NCBI GenBank assembly: GCA_002490775.1
Contig: DKUR01000034.1
Location: forward strand, 1-28,412
DNA length: 28,412 nucleotides
Origin: Lachnospiraceae bacterium UBA7199
GTDB lineage: Bacteria > Bacillota > Clostridia > Lachnospirales > Lachnospiraceae
Reading direction: 5' to 3'
Shown here one piece after another: positions 7,610-15,983 of the stretch. Position 1 is the stretch's first letter; every line of letters begins with the position of its first letter. The notes below the pieces were generated by a model, which saw only the letters and a program-made list of their open reading frames with translations, searched no databases and had not been told where the DNA came from. Position numbers and translations under genes: made by a program.

Positions 7610-8448
7610 TACTTGCAAAAAGCGCTGGCTTTTGTTTTGGTGTAAAGCGTGCAGTGGAAAAAGTCTATGAACAGATAGATACAGGAAAAAAGATATACAC
7701 TTATGGCCCTATCATTCATAATGAGGAAGTAGTCAGGGACTTGGAGAAACGTGGTGTCAAGGTGGTGGCAAGCGTAGAGGAACTGGCGGCACTAAAGGAA
7801 GGCACGGTGGTAATCCGGTCTCATGGTGTACCAAAAAAGATTTACGAATTAATGGAAAAAAATGGAATAGAGTGTGTTGATGCAACCTGTCCTTTTGTGA
7901 AAAGAATACATGATATTGTGGAAAAGGAAAGCGCCAATGACAAAAAGATTATCATTATTGGCAATCCTGGGCATCCCGAAGTAGAAGGAATCATGGGATG
8001 GGCAAAGACAGATGCACAGGTGATAGAATCTGTGCAGGAAGCTGAAAATTTTCGGGGAGATATTTCCAAACCTCTGTGTATTGTATCCCAGACGACATTT
8101 AACTACAACAAATTTCAAGAATTAGTTGAAATTTTTCAAAAAAGAGGTTACAATGTTAATGTTGTAAATACTATCTGTAATGCGACAGAAGAACGACAGA
8201 CACAGGCACGCGATATTGCGGCCAGAGTCGATGCAATGATAGTAATAGGTGGCAGGCACAGTTCAAACACGCAGAAGCTCTATGAAATATGCTGTGAGAA
8301 GTGTGAAGCTACATATTTTATACAGACACTGGAAGATTTGCATTTAGAACTACCTAAGACTGCTACTCTGGTGGGTATTACTGCGGGGGCTTCCACCCCC
8401 AACAATATTATTGAGGAGGTTCAAAATTATGTCAGAATTAACTTTTGA
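7600..8448 (+). CDS. ispH: 4-hydroxy-3-methylbut-2-enyl diphosphate reductase
   Basis: IspH performs the last step of the MEP isoprenoid pathway, reducing HMBPP to IPP and DMAPP with a [4Fe-4S] cluster. The 282-residue product shows the three cluster cysteines in their usual settings: Cys12 in SAGFCFGVKRAV, the Cys in DATCPFVKRIH, and the one in NTICNATEERQ. The conserved SHG and SQTTFN motifs are also present. ATG 7600 gives the standard family N-terminus and has AAAGGGA upstream; TTG 7594 would add two residues. It overlaps cmk at its start and the S1 gene by 20 bases at its end. In several Clostridia IspH and the S1 protein are one fused polypeptide. Confidence 0.95.
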   Translation: MEVILAKSAGFCFGVKRAVEKVYEQIDTGKKIYTYGPIIHNEEVVRDLEKRGVKVVASVEELAALKEGTVVIRSHGVPKKIYELMEKNGIECVDATCPFVKRIHDIVEKESANDKKIIIIGNPGHPEVEGIMGWAKTDAQVIESVQEAENFRGDISKPLCIVSQTTFNYNKFQELVEIFQKRGYNVNVVNTICNATEERQTQARDIAARVDAMIVIGGRHSSNTQKLYEICCEKCEATYFIQTLEDLHLELPKTATLVGITAGASTPNNIIEEVQNYVRINF

Positions 8449-9601
8449 ACAAATGTTGGAAGAATCATTAAAGACAATACATACAGGAGAGGTAGTTGAA
8501 GGTACAGTCATTGATGTTAAGCCTGAAGAAATTATTCTTAACATTGGTTATAAGTCCGATGGTGTCTTAACCAGAAACGAATATACTAATGAACCCAATG
8601 TAGACTTGACGACTGTTGCAAAGCCGGGCGATACTATGGAAGTTAAAGTTCTTAAGGTAAACGACGGCGAGGGACAGGTTATTTTAACTTATAAAAGACT
8701 TGCAGCAGACCGAGGCAACAAGAGAATTGAAGAAGCCTTCAACACGAAAGAGGTACTTACTGCAAAGGTTGCACAGGTATTAGAAGGCGGGTTAAGTGTG
8801 ATTGTGGACGAGGTGAGGATCTTCATTCCGGCCAGCCTTGTTTCAGATGTATATGAAAAAGATCTTACCAAATACGCAGGTCAGGAAATTCAATTTGTGA
8901 TCAGCGAATATAATCCTAAGAGAAGAAGATATATAGGAGACCGTAAGCAGCTTCTTGTTGCAGAAAAGGCGGAGCAGCAGAGAAAGCTTCTTGAGAGCAT
9001 TCAGGTTGGTGATGTGGTTGACGGTGTTGTCAAGAATGTAACTGATTTTGGTGCATTTATTGACATTGGCGGAGCTGATGGTCTGCTTCATATTTCTGAA
9101 ATGTCATGGGGACGCGTTGAAAATCCTAAGAAAGTATTTAAAGTTGGCGATAAGGTTAAAACATTTATTAAAGATATTTCCGGCACTAAGATTGCTTTAA
9201 GCCTTAAATTTGATGATGCAAATCCTTGGAAAAATGCAGAAGAAAAGTATGCAGCAGGAAATGAAGTGACAGGCAAGGTTGCCAGAATGACTGACTTTGG
9301 AGCTTTCATCGAATTAGAGCCGGGTGTAGATGCACTGCTTCATGTATCACAGATTTCGAAAGAGCATATTGAGAAACCTGCAGATATCCTTAAAGTTGGC
9401 GATGAAGTTACCGCCAAAGTAGTAGATTTTAACAGCGAAGACAAAAAAATCAGCTTAAGCATTAAGGCGTTGCTTGCACCTGAATCAGAAGAGGAAGAAG
9501 CAAAGGGAGCAGAAGAAGAGGATGCTGATGTTGTGTCAGTTGATATTGATGCAGTGATCGCAGCAGAGGATACGAAAGAAGAAAGTTCAGAAGAAAATTA
9601 A
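8429..9601 (+). CDS. S1 RNA-binding domain protein (30S ribosomal protein S1-like)
   Basis: The 390-residue protein consists of four S1/OB-fold repeats at roughly residues 10-80, 95-170, 190-258 and 275-345. The last two are the most typical, with VTDFGAFIDI-GADGLLHISEMSW and MTDFGAFIEL-GVDALLHVSQIS signatures. A strongly acidic tail follows. It probably assists mRNA binding by the ribosome or acts as a general RNA-binding factor; Gram-positive four-repeat members are not full equivalents of the six-repeat enterobacterial S1. GAGGAGG (8413-8419) lies 9 bases before ATG 8429, so the in-frame TTG at 8411 is rejected. It starts inside ispH in a different frame, so its ribosome site is within the ispH coding sequence. 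Confidence 0.9.
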   Translation: MSELTFEQMLEESLKTIHTGEVVEGTVIDVKPEEIILNIGYKSDGVLTRNEYTNEPNVDLTTVAKPGDTMEVKVLKVNDGEGQVILTYKRLAADRGNKRIEEAFNTKEVLTAKVAQVLEGGLSVIVDEVRIFIPASLVSDVYEKDLTKYAGQEIQFVISEYNPKRRRYIGDRKQLLVAEKAEQQRKLLESIQVGDVVDGVVKNVTDFGAFIDIGGADGLLHISEMSWGRVENPKKVFKVGDKVKTFIKDISGTKIALSLKFDDANPWKNAEEKYAAGNEVTGKVARMTDFGAFIELEPGVDALLHVSQISKEHIEKPADILKVGDEVTAKVVDFNSEDKKISLSIKALLAPESEEEEAKGAEEEDADVVSVDIDAVIAAEDTKEESSEEN

Positions 9602-9622
9602 ATCAATCAAGGCGGACTTGCT

Positions 9623-10405
9623 ATGGCTTATGATTATGAAAAATTTAAAGCAGCTGTTTTAGCGCTTACAAGGATTGACCTTAATGCATATAAAGAGAGG
9701 CAGATGAAGCGGCGGATTGATGCGCTGATTTCCAAACATGGAATTAAGGATTATGAGAGTTACATACAGGTCCTGAAGACGGATAAAGCGCGATTCGAAG
9801 AATTTATCAATTACCTTACGATAAATGTTTCAGAATTTTATCGTAATCCCGATCAATGGAGACTTATGGATAAAGAAATTATACCTGAGTTGATCGGTAA
9901 ATTTGGTAAAACTCTTAAAATATGGAGTGCGGCTTGCTCTACTGGAGATGAACCGTATTCTTTAGTGATGGCTTTGTCCAGACATATTCCCCTTAATATG
10001 ATACGGATTACAGCTACGGATCTTGATAAGCAGGTCATTGCAAAGGCTAAAGTCGGCCTTTACAATGAGAAGAGTATTGCAGCGGTTCCGGATGATTTTA
10101 AGAAGAAATATTTTACAAAAATAGGTCTTTCTTATCAAATCTCGGATGAGATCAAATCAAGGGTTACCTTTTCTGAACATAATCTTTTAGGAAATGATTA
10201 TGGAAAAGATTTCAATATGATCGTCTGTCGTAATGTGCTTATTTACTTTACTGAGGAAGCAAAAGACGAAGTATTTCGGAAATTTTATAATTCCTTAAAA
10301 CCAGGTGGAATTTTGTTTATTGGAAGTACAGAACAGATTATCAATCATAAAGATATGGGATATGAACGGAAAAATTCGTTCTATTATGAACGTCCATTAA
10401 ATTAA
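9623..10405 (+). CDS. cheR: CheR-type protein-glutamate O-methyltransferase
   Basis: CheR methylates glutamates of chemoreceptors using S-adenosylmethionine. The 260 residues contain an N-terminal all-alpha domain (about 1-75, with the substrate-contacting RQMKRRIDALI helix). The methyltransferase domain (about 85-258) shows SAACSTGDEPYSL as the SAM pocket, ATDLDKQVIAKA, IVCRNVLIYF and the SLKPGGILFIGSTE strand. AAGGCGG lies about 8 bases before the ATG, 21 bases after the S1 gene. No other chemotaxis gene is in the window, so it is an isolated cheR attached to a translation/isoprenoid operon; its partner receptors must be elsewhere. A strong terminator follows. Confidence 0.9.
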   Translation: MAYDYEKFKAAVLALTRIDLNAYKERQMKRRIDALISKHGIKDYESYIQVLKTDKARFEEFINYLTINVSEFYRNPDQWRLMDKEIIPELIGKFGKTLKIWSAACSTGDEPYSLVMALSRHIPLNMIRITATDLDKQVIAKAKVGLYNEKSIAAVPDDFKKKYFTKIGLSYQISDEIKSRVTFSEHNLLGNDYGKDFNMIVCRNVLIYFTEEAKDEVFRKFYNSLKPGGILFIGSTEQIINHKDMGYERKNSFYYERPLN

Positions 10406-10429
10406 TTGAATAAGAAAATATTTTTATAG

Positions 10430-10459
10430 AAAAGAAGACATCATGTGATGTCTTCTTTT
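10430..10459. terminator. bidirectional terminator between cheR and the exonuclease gene
   Basis: AAAAGAAGACATCA (10430-10443) and TGATGTCTTCTTTT (10446-10459) form a perfect 14-bp stem with T-rich flanks on both strands. It sits between convergent genes and can stop both transcripts. Confidence 0.92.
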
Positions 10460-10469
10460 CTCATTAGGG

Positions 10470-11576
10470 TTACTCTTGCTGGAGAGCCATTTCATTTAAA
10501 ATGTGGCTTGCATAAATTGAAAATAATTCCCGGTTCTTTTTAATATCGTCGGTCAACTCGAAAAATAAATCTTTGCTTTTATATTCTCTCTTGAAGAAAG
10601 GCTCTACCAGTACCTTCCATTGAGGTAGAAAACGAGATATCTTGCGGGTATAACAATTTGATGCACTTGCCTGTACGCGGTATTCCTTGTCTACAAAAGA
10701 GGAAATTGATTTGTGAAGAGCCACATCCTCTGTTGGAAGGTAATAATAGTCTTTATAGTTAGCATAAAAATACTTGAGTTCTTCTTCATAAATGGGAACG
10801 ATCAGGGTGCCCTCGTGATCCTGTCCCTTAAAGTAGCAGCCTTTTCCCATAAAAGAAACAGGAATGGGAAGAGAGGGAGCAAATACCAACTGAAGAATCA
10901 GTTCTTTCCGGGGAACTCCATGAATATCATTGTAATAATTAGCCTGTACTTTCCGGGCTTTAATATCACAGTTAAACAGGTCGTAATAATGAAGAACAGG
11001 GAGAACCTCAAGCAGTCCTTTCATGTCGTCTGAATTATGAAGGAGAAGGGTGCGGTACAGGCTGTAGTCATGGGAAATAATATAATCCGAATAAACTTTT
11101 ATTAATTCGCTTCCGTTATAGGTGTCTTCGCGGCTGATGCCAAGAAATTGCTCTATTGTCTTAAGCTTGCAATCGGGCAGCTTTAAGAAATTTTTGTATG
11201 GCATGATACGCCGGTAAATATCCAATCCTTCCATATTATGAAAGCTGCATGGCAGCCCATATTTGGCAGCTTTGTTTTTTATAAAAGGGAGATCGAAGGA
11301 GTTTCCATTATAATGAATTAAATAGGAATAATTTCCTGCAAAAGCTAAAAAAGATTTGATCAGTTCGGCTTCTTCGTCAGGAGACTGTGCAAACCATTGA
11401 CGGATGATCCAGTTTCCTTCTGAATAAAAAGCACATCCAATCAGGTAAATAGAGGAACCGGAAGAGAGAAAACCGGTGGTTTCTATATCTAAAAACAATA
11501 TTTGATTTAAGGGAGCCAGACGCTCTAAAGGATATTTTAACCTGAAATTTCCCAGGATGATTTCTTCTGTTTTCAT
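10470..11576 (-). CDS. RNase H-like exonuclease-domain protein (YprB type)
   Basis: This 368-residue protein has a DEDD-family exonuclease core. The first motif is FLDIETTGF with Asp30 and Glu32, the second is the NGNSFDLPFI block, and a HNSDDMKGL segment provides the third-motif Asp. This is the RNase H-like fold assigned to YprB-like proteins (Pfam RNase_H_2). The C-terminal 130 residues are not recognised. B. subtilis YprB carries an additional TPR part that is not apparent here. AGGAGG lies 5-10 bases before the ATG. It is transcribed away from rnfC from its own promoter. The substrate (DNA or RNA) is not known from sequence. Confidence 0.82.
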   Translation of the reverse strand: MKTEEIILGNFRLKYPLERLAPLNQILFLDIETTGFLSSGSSIYLIGCAFYSEGNWIIRQWFAQSPDEEAELIKSFLAFAGNYSYLIHYNGNSFDLPFIKNKAAKYGLPCSFHNMEGLDIYRRIMPYKNFLKLPDCKLKTIEQFLGISREDTYNGSELIKVYSDYIISHDYSLYRTLLLHNSDDMKGLLEVLPVLHYYDLFNCDIKARKVQANYYNDIHGVPRKELILQLVFAPSLPIPVSFMGKGCYFKGQDHEGTLIVPIYEEELKYFYANYKDYYYLPTEDVALHKSISSFVDKEYRVQASASNCYTRKISRFLPQWKVLVEPFFKREYKSKDLFFELTDDIKKNRELFSIYASHILNEMALQQE

Positions 11577-11590
11577 TGAGACCTCCTAAC

Positions 11591-11621
11591 ATTATATTCT
11601 TAAGTGTAGCATATTTTTCAA
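11591..11621 (-). promoter_or_regulatory. probable promoter of the exonuclease gene
   Basis: On the minus strand TATAAT (11596-11591) is preceded by TTGAAA (11621-11616) with a somewhat long 19-base spacer. The -10 is perfect and the spacing is suboptimal. Confidence 0.45.
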
Positions 11622-11637
11622 AATTACAGTAGTATTT

Positions 11638-11664
11638 TCGACAAAAAAATAGTATATTTATAAT
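11638..11664 (+). promoter_or_regulatory. probable rnf operon promoter
   Basis: TATAAT (11659-11664) is preceded by TCGACA (11638-11643), five of six matches to the -35 consensus but with only a 15-base spacer. The start of transcription would be near 11671, about 55 bases before rnfC. The promoter is divergent from that of the exonuclease gene. Confidence 0.5.
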
Positions 11665-11724
11665 GACAGCTTTAATGAGAAAAAAGGGCTGAACTGTTAT
11701 TATATGGAGAAAGAGGGTTATCAA

Positions 11725-13041
11725 GTGGCAAGATTAACATTTTCGGGAGGAATTCATCCTTATGATGGTAAGGATTTGTCCAAGAATGAGCCGATCAGGG
11801 AAGTCTTACCTAAGGGCGATCTGGTTTATCCGTTGAGCCAGCATATTGGGGCACCGGCTCAGCCAATCGTGAAAAAAGGCGACAGAGTTCTTACAGGGCA
11901 GAAGATTGCAGAGGCAGGAGGGTTTGTGTCTGCGCCTATTTATGCGACCGTATCAGGGACAGTGAAAGCAGTAGAGCCCAGAAGAGTGGTTACCGGAGAC
12001 AATGTGATGAGCATTGTGGTTGAAAATGATGGGCTGTATGAAGAAATAGACTGGCCGGAGGTTAAGCCCTTTGAGGAACTGAACAGGGAAGAAAAAATAA
12101 CCATGATCAGGGAGGCCGGAATTGTAGGTATGGGAGGCGCGGGTTTCCCTACAGCAGTGAAGCTTTCTCCCAAAGAGCCTGAAAAAATTGAATATGTGAT
12201 TGTAAATTGTGCAGAGTGTGAACCATATTTGACTTCTGATTATCGTAAAATGTTAGAGGAACCGGAAAAGCTGATCGGAGGGCTAAAGGTCTCATTAAGC
12301 TTATTTGAAAATGCACGGGGAATTCTTGCGGTGGAAGATAATAAACCTGAATGTATTGCAAAGCTAAAAAAGCTTACCAAAGATGAAAATAAAATTGCAG
12401 TTAAGGCATTAAAAACAAAATACCCACAAGGTTCAGAGCGTCAGCTTATTTATGCCACTACCGGGCGGGCCATTCATTCTGCCATGCTGCCGGCTGATGC
12501 AGGATGCGTTGTGAATAATGTGGATACGGTAATTGCAATTTATAATGCGGTAATTGAGGGAAGACCATTAATGTATAGAATTGTTACCGTTACAGGAGAT
12601 GCAATTGCACATCCATGTAATTTTAAGGTGCGAATTGGTACTAATTACCATGAGCTGGTTGATGAGGCCGGAGGATTTAAACAGCAGCCTGTTAAGATCA
12701 TATCTGGTGGCCCAATGATGGGCTTTGGTATTTTTGATCTGGATGTACCTGCGACGAAAACTTCTTCTGCGCTGCTGTGTCTGACAAAGGATGAAGTATC
12801 TGCAATGGAGCCTAGTGCATGTATTAACTGCGGGAAGTGCGTGGAAGTATGCCCTGGAAGAGTGGTGCCAAGAAAACTGGCAGATTACGCAGAACATTAT
12901 GATGAAGAAGCTTTTGTAAAAAATAACGGTATGGAGTGCTGCGAATGCGGCTGCTGCAGTTACATTTGTCCTGCAAAGCGCCCCTTGACGCAGGTGATTA
13001 AATCCATGCGTAAAATGCAGCTTGCGAAAAAGAAAAAGTAG
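11725..13041 (+). CDS. rnfC: electron transport complex subunit RnfC
   Basis: RnfC is the peripheral NADH/NAD+-interacting subunit of the Rnf ferredoxin:NAD+ oxidoreductase. The 438 residues begin with an RnfC barrel-sandwich region (about 1-110), followed by a Nqo1-like nucleotide/FMN fold with GMGGAGFPT at residues 135-143. Two [4Fe-4S] motifs lie near the C-terminus: CINCGKCVEVCP (from Cys366) and CCECGCCSYICP. GTG 11725 is chosen because AGAGGG (11712-11717) is 7 bases upstream and the N-terminus MARLTFSGGIHPY is typical; ATG 11704 has no ribosome site. It is the first gene of rnfCDGEAB. The product ends in a Lys-rich tail. Confidence 0.96.
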   Translation: MARLTFSGGIHPYDGKDLSKNEPIREVLPKGDLVYPLSQHIGAPAQPIVKKGDRVLTGQKIAEAGGFVSAPIYATVSGTVKAVEPRRVVTGDNVMSIVVENDGLYEEIDWPEVKPFEELNREEKITMIREAGIVGMGGAGFPTAVKLSPKEPEKIEYVIVNCAECEPYLTSDYRKMLEEPEKLIGGLKVSLSLFENARGILAVEDNKPECIAKLKKLTKDENKIAVKALKTKYPQGSERQLIYATTGRAIHSAMLPADAGCVVNNVDTVIAIYNAVIEGRPLMYRIVTVTGDAIAHPCNFKVRIGTNYHELVDEAGGFKQQPVKIISGGPMMGFGIFDLDVPATKTSSALLCLTKDEVSAMEPSACINCGKCVEVCPGRVVPRKLADYAEHYDEEAFVKNNGMECCECGCCSYICPAKRPLTQVIKSMRKMQLAKKKK

Positions 13042-13055
13042 GAGGAAAGAACGTA

Positions 13056-13988
13056 ATGAGCGATTTGATGAAGGTTTCATCCAATCCCCATATCAGGTCA
13101 AAGGTTACCACAAGTAATATTATGCTTGCAGTGGTGATTGCTTTACTTCCTGCAGCAGGCTTTGGCATATATAATTTTGGATTGGATGCACTGATTTTAA
13201 TATTGATTACTGTTGCAACAACAGTGTTGACAGAATTTGTTTATGAGAAGGCTATGCATAAAAAGGTGACCATCGGAGACTATTCGGCAGTGGTAACGGG
13301 CTTGCTGCTTGCATTAAATCTGCCTTCTTCCGCGCCTTGGTGGATTGGAGTAATTGGTGGTGTTTTTGCGATTTTAGTTGTTAAAATGCTTTTTGGAGGC
13401 CTGGGACAGAATTTTATGAATCCGGCTTTGGGGGCAAGATGCTTTTTACTGATCTCCTATACCTCTATTATGTGTAATTTTGAATGTGATGCCTATTCAG
13501 GGGCTACACCATTAGCGAATCTTAAAGCAGGAGAAAGCGTAAATATTTTGGATATGGTAGTCGGAAGAACCAGTGGTACAATTGGTGAAACTTCTATGAT
13601 TGCCATTGTGATTGGTGCATGCTTTTTGCTTCTCTTAGGTGTAATTGATCTGAAAATTCCAGGGAGCTACATAATTTCCTTTGTTATCTTTGTAATTTTA
13701 TTTGGCGGACATGGTTTTGATCCGGCATATATTGCAGCACATCTTTCAGGCGGCGGTCTTATGCTGGGAGCGTTCTTTATGGCTACTGACTATGTAACGA
13801 GGCCTGTAACCAAAAAGGGACAATATTTATATGGTATCGTTTTAGGATTGCTAACCGGTATCTTTAGAATTTTTGGACCTTCGGCGGAAGGCGTTTCCTA
13901 TGCGATTATTTTAGGAAATCTTCTGGTGCCTTTGATTGAAAAGATCACTATGCCGCGGGCCTTTGGAAAAGGAGGGGAAAGAGCATGA
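13056..13988 (+). CDS. rnfD: electron transport complex subunit RnfD
   Basis: RnfD is the polytopic membrane subunit likely to form part of the ion path. The 310-residue protein shows about nine or ten hydrophobic helices, the QNFMNPALGARCF segment, and SGAT at residues 148-151. Thr151 matches the site where FMN is attached by a phosphoester bond through ApbE. The motif TDYVTRPVTKKGQ lies near the last helices. A GGAGG element precedes the ATG, 14 bases after the rnfC stop, and the end overlaps rnfG by 4 bases. Confidence 0.96.
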   Translation: MSDLMKVSSNPHIRSKVTTSNIMLAVVIALLPAAGFGIYNFGLDALILILITVATTVLTEFVYEKAMHKKVTIGDYSAVVTGLLLALNLPSSAPWWIGVIGGVFAILVVKMLFGGLGQNFMNPALGARCFLLISYTSIMCNFECDAYSGATPLANLKAGESVNILDMVVGRTSGTIGETSMIAIVIGACFLLLLGVIDLKIPGSYIISFVIFVILFGGHGFDPAYIAAHLSGGGLMLGAFFMATDYVTRPVTKKGQYLYGIVLGLLTGIFRIFGPSAEGVSYAIILGNLLVPLIEKITMPRAFGKGGERA

Positions 13989-14608
13989 AGAATATGATAA
14001 AAGATGCTGCCATCCTTTTAGTGATTACTTTATGTGCAGGACTTATTTTGGGATTTGTATATCAGATTACGAAAGAACCCATTGCCAGGGCGGAGGAAGA
14101 GGCGGCAAAGAAAGCATATGCCGAGGTATTTCCCCAGGCAGAAGACTTTAATATGCTGGAAATGAGTCTGGCAGAAGGCGATACCGGGTATGAGGAATGG
14201 AAAAATGCAGGATATGAGGGAGTTGATATTATAAACATTTTGGCGGCCCTTGACGAAAGCGGCAATAGAATTGGATATGTACTTACTGTTACCAGCCATG
14301 AGGGATATGGCGGAGATATTACCTTTACTATGGGAATCAGTAATGATGGAACCTTAAACGGAATTTCTATTTTAAGCATTTCAGAAACAGCCGGTCTTGG
14401 CATGAAGGCGGAATCTGTATTGAAACCCCAGTTTGCAGGTAAAAATGTTTCCAGCTTTACCTACACAAAGACAGGTGCCACAAGCGACAGTCAGATTGAT
14501 GCGATCAGTGGTGCAACGATCACCACAAATGCAGTAACGACTGCGGTAAATGGCGGACTTTACTATTTCCAGACACAATTAGGAGGTAGCATAAATGAAG
14601 CAGAATAA
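13985..14608 (+). CDS. rnfG: electron transport complex subunit RnfG
   Basis: RnfG carries covalent FMN on the extracytoplasmic face and passes electrons between membrane subunits. The 207 residues have one N-terminal membrane helix (about 8-28) and an FMN-binding domain. DAISGATIT contains SGAT at 175-178, so Thr178 is the predicted flavinylation site. The ISETAGLG segment is a family motif. It overlaps rnfD by an ATGA-type 4-base junction and rnfE by 14 bases, so translation is coupled along the operon. The flavin transferase gene apbE lies a few kilobases downstream on the other strand. Confidence 0.96.
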   Translation: MKNMIKDAAILLVITLCAGLILGFVYQITKEPIARAEEEAAKKAYAEVFPQAEDFNMLEMSLAEGDTGYEEWKNAGYEGVDIINILAALDESGNRIGYVLTVTSHEGYGGDITFTMGISNDGTLNGISILSISETAGLGMKAESVLKPQFAGKNVSSFTYTKTGATSDSQIDAISGATITTNAVTTAVNGGLYYFQTQLGGSINEAE

Positions 14609-15401
14609 TATATCTGAACGCCTGATAAACGGGCTGATAAAAGAAAATCCTACTTTTGTGCTGATGCTGGGAATGTGCCCTACGCTGGCGGTCACCACAT
14701 CAGCCGTCAATGGACTTGGAATGGGGCTGACTACAATGGTGGTGCTTGCCCTTAGCAATATGTTCATTTCCCTGCTCAGAAAAGTAATTCCTGATAAAGT
14801 AAGGATACCTGCATTTATTGTTATCATTGCATCTTTTGTAACGGTAGTTGAGCTTTTACTGAAAGCATTTATTCCGTTTTTGTATGATGCATTGGGATTA
14901 TATATTCCTCTTATTGTTGTAAATTGTATCATTCTAGGACGTGCGGAAGCCTATGCTTCAAAAAATGGTGTTCTGTCATCACTTTTTGACGGGGTTGGAA
15001 TGGGACTGGGATTTACCTGTGCACTTACAATTATTGGTGCAATCAGGGAACTGATCGGGGCCGGAGAAGTGTTTGGATTTGCATTGATGCCGGAAAGCTA
15101 TGTGCCATGCAGCATCTTTGTTTTGGCACCTGGTGCATTCTTTGTTCTTGCAGTACTGACAGCAATACAGAATAAGGTTAAAATTGCAGGAGAAAAGAAG
15201 GGACGGGATATGTCGAAGATACAGTCAGGATGTAATTCTGATTGTATGAATTGTGGTGAATCAGGCTGCAGCAAGCGTTTTTTTGATGAATCTACTAAAG
15301 AAAAGGAAGACGATCTGGAGATCATTGAAATTACAGAAGAAAACGATTTGCCTGATGTGGAAGAAGCAGCAGTAAGAAAGGAGGAAGAAATAAATGATTA
15401 A
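14595..15401 (+). CDS. rnfE: electron transport complex subunit RnfE with Cys-rich tail
   Basis: RnfE is a six-helix membrane subunit that, with RnfA, forms the half-channels and shares an intramembrane [2Fe-2S] cluster. Cys28 in GMCPTLAV and Cys111 in VNCIILGRAEA are the expected ligands. The 268-residue product is longer than the roughly 200-230 residues usual for the family. After the last helix (about 172-192) a hydrophilic tail carries Cys213, Cys217, Cys220 and Cys225 (CxxxCxxCxxxxC), then an acidic stretch. AGGAGG at 14581-14586 sits 8 bases upstream of the ATG, inside rnfG. The tail could bind an extra Fe-S cluster or metal, or act as a redox switch; this is inference. Confidence 0.95.
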   Translation: MKQNNISERLINGLIKENPTFVLMLGMCPTLAVTTSAVNGLGMGLTTMVVLALSNMFISLLRKVIPDKVRIPAFIVIIASFVTVVELLLKAFIPFLYDALGLYIPLIVVNCIILGRAEAYASKNGVLSSLFDGVGMGLGFTCALTIIGAIRELIGAGEVFGFALMPESYVPCSIFVLAPGAFFVLAVLTAIQNKVKIAGEKKGRDMSKIQSGCNSDCMNCGESGCSKRFFDESTKEKEDDLEIIEITEENDLPDVEEAAVRKEEEIND

Positions 15402-15972
15402 GGATTTACTGATCATACTGATTTCATCCTCGTTGGTGAGTAATGTAGTGCTGAGTCAGTTTTTGGGTTTATGTCCGTTTCTTGGCGTATCCAGAAAGAC
15501 CAGTACGGCTGCCGGGATGGGAACAGCAGTTATTTTTGTTATCACATTGGCCTCAGCAGTGGCGGGCGCCATCTATAAATATATATTAACGCCTTTTGAT
15601 CTAACTTATTTGCAGACAATTGTGTTTATTCTGGTAATTGCGGCTTTAGTTCAATTTGTGGAGATGTTTCTTAAAAAGTTTATGAAGCCGCTGTATCAGG
15701 CGCTTGGCGTATACCTGCCGCTGATCACTACTAACTGCGCGGTGCTTGGAGTGGCGCTTACAAATGTGCAGAAGAATTATGGAATACTGACCGGTATCGT
15801 AAATGGATTTGCAACTGCTCTTGGTTTTACTATTTCGATAGTGATTCTTGCCGGCATCAGAGAGAAGATGGAATTTAACGATATTCCGGAATCCTTTAAG
15901 GGAATGCCTATTGTATTGATTACTGCAGGACTTATGGCAATTGCTTTCTGCGGATTTTCAGGACTGCTGTAG
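15394..15972 (+). CDS. rnfA: electron transport complex subunit RnfA
   Basis: RnfA is the inverted-topology partner of RnfE. Its 192 residues form six membrane helices. Cys27 (GLCPFLGV) and Cys115 (TNCAVLGVAL) match the cysteines that complete the intramembrane [2Fe-2S] site shared with RnfE. The length is normal for the family. AGGAGG lies just before the ATG within the end of rnfE (8-base overlap), and the stop codon overlaps the AGGAGG of rnfB. Confidence 0.97.
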   Translation: MIKDLLIILISSSLVSNVVLSQFLGLCPFLGVSRKTSTAAGMGTAVIFVITLASAVAGAIYKYILTPFDLTYLQTIVFILVIAALVQFVEMFLKKFMKPLYQALGVYLPLITTNCAVLGVALTNVQKNYGILTGIVNGFATALGFTISIVILAGIREKMEFNDIPESFKGMPIVLITAGLMAIAFCGFSGLL

Positions 15973-15983
15973 GAGGTGGCAAG

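Noticed and set aside
12568..13080. 170-codon minus-strand open frame inside rnfC
   Set aside because: It is fully antisense to rnfC, whose motifs are clear, and its composition is that of a shadow frame.
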